Positions 5,822 to 8,308 of a stretch of 8,308 nt of DNA are shown here, piece after piece. Every line of letters begins with the position of its first letter. The first letter of the stretch is position 1. The notes beneath the pieces were generated by a model. That model was not told the DNA's origin, made no database searches, and saw nothing but the letters and a program-made list of their open reading frames with translations. The translations under genes and the position numbers were made by a program. The DNA lies in assembly GCA_019056875.1 (NCBI GenBank), contig DXJA01000345.1:1-8308 (forward strand), in the 5' to 3' direction. The DNA comes from Candidatus Jordarchaeum madagascarense (GTDB taxonomy: Archaea > Asgardarchaeota > Jordiarchaeia > Jordiarchaeales > Jordiarchaeaceae).

Positions 5822-7522
5822 ATGGTCACGGTTAAGGGTAATAGGGCAATAGTGGATGCACTTGTACAAAACGCGGTAGAGTACATCTTTGGAATTTGCG
5901 GTACCTCGGTTGCCGGATTTTTATCCACCCTTGGCACTGAAGAGAGCATAAAGTACGTAGTTACGCGTCATGAACGCGGTGCAGGTAGCATGGCAGACGG
6001 CTATGCGCGTGCCAGTGGGAAGGTGGGTGTTTGCCAGATGCACTCTGGTCCGGGCACTTTAAACGGGGTGCTCAGTATTGTGGACGCCTACAGGGATTCT
6101 TCACCAGTGGTTCTGCTTGCGGGTCAGGTGGCGAGAAGGTATATTGGGCGTGATATTTTTGGTGAAGCGAACCAGTTTGCGGTTCTTGAACCTTACACCA
6201 AGTATCGTGAACGCATTGGCCGGGTGCAGGATATTCCAAGGATTATTAATAACGCTTTTTACTTGGCGAAGGCCGGGAGACCGGGTCCCGTTATGGTTGA
6301 GATGCCTGAGGATATCTACGACGAGGAAGGAGAGGTAGAGACTGATTACCCAATAAATGTGGATTCTCAAAGCGTTTCCCCCATGATAGTGGAGGAAGCG
6401 ACGGAGAGACTGATAAAAGCTGAGAAGCCAGTTATTCTGGCTGGCGGTGGGGTAATATGTTCCAATGCTTGGGAGGAGCTCAAAACCATAGCTGAGATGC
6501 TTCAGATACCTGTTACCACAACTCAGAATGGTAGGGGATGTTTTCCTGAGGATCACCCCTTAGCACTGGGCGTGAGCGGATGGTGTGGCGGAATCAGTAT
6601 AGCTGATGACGCTTTGGAAGAGGCCGATGTTGTTCTCGGGATAGGGTGCACCTTTTCCTCGTTGACCACCTACAATTTCTCAACGCCTATCAAGGGAGAT
6701 ATAATACAAATTAATATCGACCCCTCGGTATTGGGGGTAAATTATCACTGTGAATATGGTATTGTGGGTGATGCCAAAACGGTTCTTTTGGAAATGATAC
6801 GAATTCTTGATTCGAAGGGAGCGGGAAGAAAGACAACCGCAGTGGTGGAGGAAATAGAAAAGAAGAAAGCGGAGTGGAGTGCAATCTGGGGGGCGGATGT
6901 GAACTCCGACAGTGTGCCTATAAAGCCTCAGCGCCTACTGCGGGACATTCAGAAAGCAATTCCCAAAAAGTCCATAGTGACTGCAGGGGCAGGGCTTCAC
7001 CGCCTGTTCATAACCGCCTTTATGCAAACATTTTATCCCAGAACCTTCCTCGGTTCGGTTAATCTGGGGTCCATGGGCTTTGCTTTCCCCGCGGCGATAG
7101 GGGCAAAGGCTGCGAAACCCGAAGAACCAGTAGTGTGCGTAGTTGGAGACGGAGACTTCATGATGACCCTACAGGATCTGGAAACCGCTGTAAGATGCGG
7201 CTTCAACGTGGTGACCATCATCATGAATAACAACTCTTATGTGGCACCGAAAATGTTTCAAAGGATGACCTTCGGAACGGATTTTGGCAGTGATTACACT
7301 AACCCTGACTTTGCCAAGGTAGCCGAAAACTTTGGAGCCTGCGGTTGGACTGTGGAGAAGCCGGATGAGATTGTGGATACAGTCAAAAACGCTCTAAATT
7401 GTGGAAAACCCGCAATCATCGACGTAAAAATAGATCCTGAAGCGTTCCCACCCTTGAATCTTAAGTCAAGTTCAAGACTTAGAGGCATCGACGCGGAGAA
7501 AGCCACAAGTGGGCTACGATGA
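5822..7522 (+). CDS. Thiamine-diphosphate-dependent enzyme, acetolactate synthase large-subunit family
   Basis: This 566-residue protein has the three-domain layout of the acetolactate synthase/2-oxoacid decarboxylase family, whose members cleave 2-oxoacids and may join the product to an acceptor. The N-terminal pyrimidine-binding domain (about 1-165) has TRHERGAGSMADGYARASG (48-66), where Glu51 is the cofactor-activating glutamate, and SGPGTLNGVLSIVDAYRDSSP (75-95). A central domain (about 185-330) includes KPVILAGGGV. The C-terminal domain has NLGSMGFAFPAAIGA (414-428) and the ThDP/Mg2+ motif from GDGDF (442-446) to NNN (469-471). The length is usual. It is not a confident acetolactate synthase: no regulatory small-subunit gene (ilvN/ilvH) is adjacent, and the N-terminal PGG motif common in that enzyme is replaced by CGTSVAGF (26-33). 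Sulfoacetaldehyde acetyltransferase-like, oxalyl-CoA decarboxylase-like or benzoylformate decarboxylase-like activity are alternatives. The downstream 2-hydroxyacid-oxidase-like gene hints at a shared 2-oxoacid substrate, but this is inference. Confidence 0.88.
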   Translation: MVTVKGNRAIVDALVQNAVEYIFGICGTSVAGFLSTLGTEESIKYVVTRHERGAGSMADGYARASGKVGVCQMHSGPGTLNGVLSIVDAYRDSSPVVLLAGQVARRYIGRDIFGEANQFAVLEPYTKYRERIGRVQDIPRIINNAFYLAKAGRPGPVMVEMPEDIYDEEGEVETDYPINVDSQSVSPMIVEEATERLIKAEKPVILAGGGVICSNAWEELKTIAEMLQIPVTTTQNGRGCFPEDHPLALGVSGWCGGISIADDALEEADVVLGIGCTFSSLTTYNFSTPIKGDIIQINIDPSVLGVNYHCEYGIVGDAKTVLLEMIRILDSKGAGRKTTAVVEEIEKKKAEWSAIWGADVNSDSVPIKPQRLLRDIQKAIPKKSIVTAGAGLHRLFITAFMQTFYPRTFLGSVNLGSMGFAFPAAIGAKAAKPEEPVVCVVGDGDFMMTLQDLETAVRCGFNVVTIIMNNNSYVAPKMFQRMTFGTDFGSDYTNPDFAKVAENFGACGWTVEKPDEIVDTVKNALNCGKPAIIDVKIDPEAFPPLNLKSSSRLRGIDAEKATSGLR

Positions 7523-7525
7523 AAC

Positions 7526-7531
7526 TTTTTT
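7526..7531 (+). terminator. Oligo-T run after the ThDP enzyme gene, possible archaeal terminator
   Basis: Six T begin four bases after the TGA at 7520-7522. Archaeal RNA polymerase commonly stops at T runs without a hairpin, and a new TATA-like box follows at 7585-7596. The run is short, so read-through into the flavoprotein gene is possible. Confidence 0.3.
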
Positions 7532-7584
7532 GAAATGTCAAGAATTGTAAAGGATATTTGATAATTTATTGCTTTTTAAGGGAT

Positions 7585-7596
7585 AAAAAATATAAT
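7585..7596 (+). promoter_or_regulatory. TATA-like box before the flavoprotein gene
   Basis: AAAAAATATAAT lies about 50 bases before the ATG at 7642, placing transcription start near 7615-7620. A weak TCTCT/AGAGA inverted repeat (7606-7610 and 7618-7622) sits at that point. The gap after the ThDP gene is 119 bases, so an own promoter is plausible. Confidence 0.4.
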
Positions 7597-7641
7597 TAAA
7601 ATAAATCTCTGTAAGGTAGAGAGTTATTGGGTGAATATTTT

Positions 7642-8308
7642 ATGGAGCAAAAAGAAATTCACAAAGCCCTTGCGGCAATTGTTGGCGAAGACGATGCCAC
7701 CATAGACCCGGTGGAACTCTTAGCTTATTCATCAGACGCTTCCTTTCTGAGAGTAATACCAGGAGTGGTGGTAAGACCGGAAAACAAGGAAGAGGTAGCG
7801 GAAATTATCAAATTTGCGGACAAAAACAGGATACCGGTAACTCCACGAGGTGCAGGAACAAGCTACGCGGGACAATCCCTAGGATACAATAACGCCATTC
7901 CAATAGACTTTGTGAAAATGGACCAAATCCTAGAGATTAACCTGAAAGACAGAGTGGTGGTGTGCCAACCAGGTGTAATATATGGGGAACTAAACAAGGA
8001 GCTTAGAAAGTACGGTTACTGTTTCCCTCCAGACCCGGGATCCGCTATAGCTTGCACCGTGGGAGGTATGGTGGGGAATAATGCCAGCGGAGTTAGAGCA
8101 TTAAAGTATGGTGCAACCATTGACCATGTGCTTGGATTGGAAGTGGTTCTACCCGGAGGCAAAATCATAAGGACCGGGGGGCGAGTTTGGAAAAGTTCAT
8201 CAGGTTACAATTTGACCCGGCTCTTTGTGGGTTCGGAGGGAACCCTAGGAGTGTTCACCGAGATCATCCTAAAAATAACGCCAGCACCCAAGTACACTGC
8301 GATGATCA
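7642..8308 (+). CDS. FAD-binding oxidoreductase, GlcD / D-lactate dehydrogenase type, N-terminal part, runs off right edge
   Basis: The frame is open from the ATG at 7642 to the right edge, 222 codons that I translated by hand. GGGTGA at 7629-7634, seven bases upstream, supports the start. The visible part is the FAD-binding PCMH/VAO domain: VVVRPENKEEVAEIIKFADK (42-61), PRGAGTSYAGQSL (68-80), PPDPGSAIACTVGGMVGNNASG (129-150), KYGATIDHVLGLEVVLPGG (155-173) and GYNLTRLFVGSEGTLGVFTE (188-207). This order is characteristic of GlcD-like glycolate oxidases and D-lactate dehydrogenases, which oxidise 2-hydroxyacids to 2-oxoacids and pass electrons to an iron-sulfur subunit or another acceptor. Full proteins are about 450-480 residues, or near 900-1000 when fused to a GlpC-like iron-sulfur domain, so half or more is missing. 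The substrate cannot be read from this part. The upstream ThDP enzyme is in the same direction and could use the product. Confidence 0.88.
   Translation, partial: MEQKEIHKALAAIVGEDDATIDPVELLAYSSDASFLRVIPGVVVRPENKEEVAEIIKFADKNRIPVTPRGAGTSYAGQSLGYNNAIPIDFVKMDQILEINLKDRVVVCQPGVIYGELNKELRKYGYCFPPDPGSAIACTVGGMVGNNASGVRALKYGATIDHVLGLEVVLPGGKIIRTGGRVWKSSSGYNLTRLFVGSEGTLGVFTEIILKITPAPKYTAMI

Noticed and set aside
6101..6556. 151-codon open frame on the minus strand inside the ThDP enzyme gene
   Set aside because: It lies entirely opposite a well-supported gene, has no recognisable motif and is best explained as a shadow of the plus-strand codon pattern.
7453..7481. Two overlapping inverted repeats (CTTGAA/TTCAAG and TAAGTC/GACTTA) in the 3' end of the ThDP gene
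   Set aside because: The arms are only 6 bp and lie within coding sequence about 40 bases before the stop; they are likely chance. No terminator-like T run follows directly.
5822..7522. Glyoxylate carboligase assignment for the ThDP enzyme, suggested by the glycolate-oxidase-like neighbour
   Set aside because: Glyoxylate carboligase lacks the catalytic glutamate (valine in its place), whereas this protein has Glu51 in the RHERGAG motif.
1..8308. CRISPR array, insertion sequence, tRNA or rRNA
   Set aside because: I saw no regularly spaced repeats, no transposase motifs, no terminal inverted repeats and no tRNA T-loop context outside coding DNA.

Overview
The window most likely comes from an archaeon. 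The phosphoglycerate kinase and the phosphoglycerate mutase are both of the archaeal type, several starts are preceded by GGTGA-type ribosome sites that match an archaeal 16S tail, and the intergenic gaps hold A/T-rich TATA-like boxes. A corrinoid methyltransferase-like gene paired with a corrinoid activator suggests an anaerobe with methyl-group (C1) metabolism. Uncultured Bathyarchaeia-like lineages would fit, but that placement is a guess and the sequence alone does not fix the taxon.

Layout. Positions 1-629 (minus strand) hold the N-terminal 209 codons of an MttB-superfamily methyltransferase that runs off the left edge. A divergent A/T-rich intergenic region of about 380 bp follows; it carries a 9-bp inverted repeat and a 12-bp perfect palindrome, each near one of the two gene starts. 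Positions 1010-2938 (plus) encode a 642-residue RACo/RamA-like reductive activator of corrinoid proteins with an N-terminal [2Fe-2S] domain. A gap of about 290 bp with no gene follows. Positions 3230-4462 (phosphoglycerate kinase) and 4484-5734 (archaeal 2,3-bisphosphoglycerate-independent phosphoglycerate mutase) form a tight two-gene operon. Positions 5822-7522 encode a thiamine-diphosphate enzyme of the acetolactate-synthase family. Position 7642 to the right edge holds the first 222 codons of a GlcD/D-lactate-dehydrogenase-type FAD oxidoreductase.

How the genes may work together. The methyltransferase and the activator form a plausible functional pair: the first would move a methyl group from a methylated amine or similar substrate to a corrinoid protein, and the second would rescue that corrinoid when it oxidises to Co(II). 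The kinase and mutase catalyse adjacent steps of lower glycolysis/gluconeogenesis (1,3-bisphosphoglycerate - 3-phosphoglycerate - 2-phosphoglycerate). The last two genes suggest 2-hydroxyacid/2-oxoacid chemistry: a flavoprotein that could oxidise a 2-hydroxyacid beside a ThDP enzyme that acts on 2-oxoacids. Their substrates cannot be read from the sequence.

I see no transposase, CRISPR array, tRNA or rRNA. I found no clear-cut undescribed system. The best leads are the divergent methyltransferase/activator locus with its dyad elements and the orphan ThDP plus flavoprotein pair.
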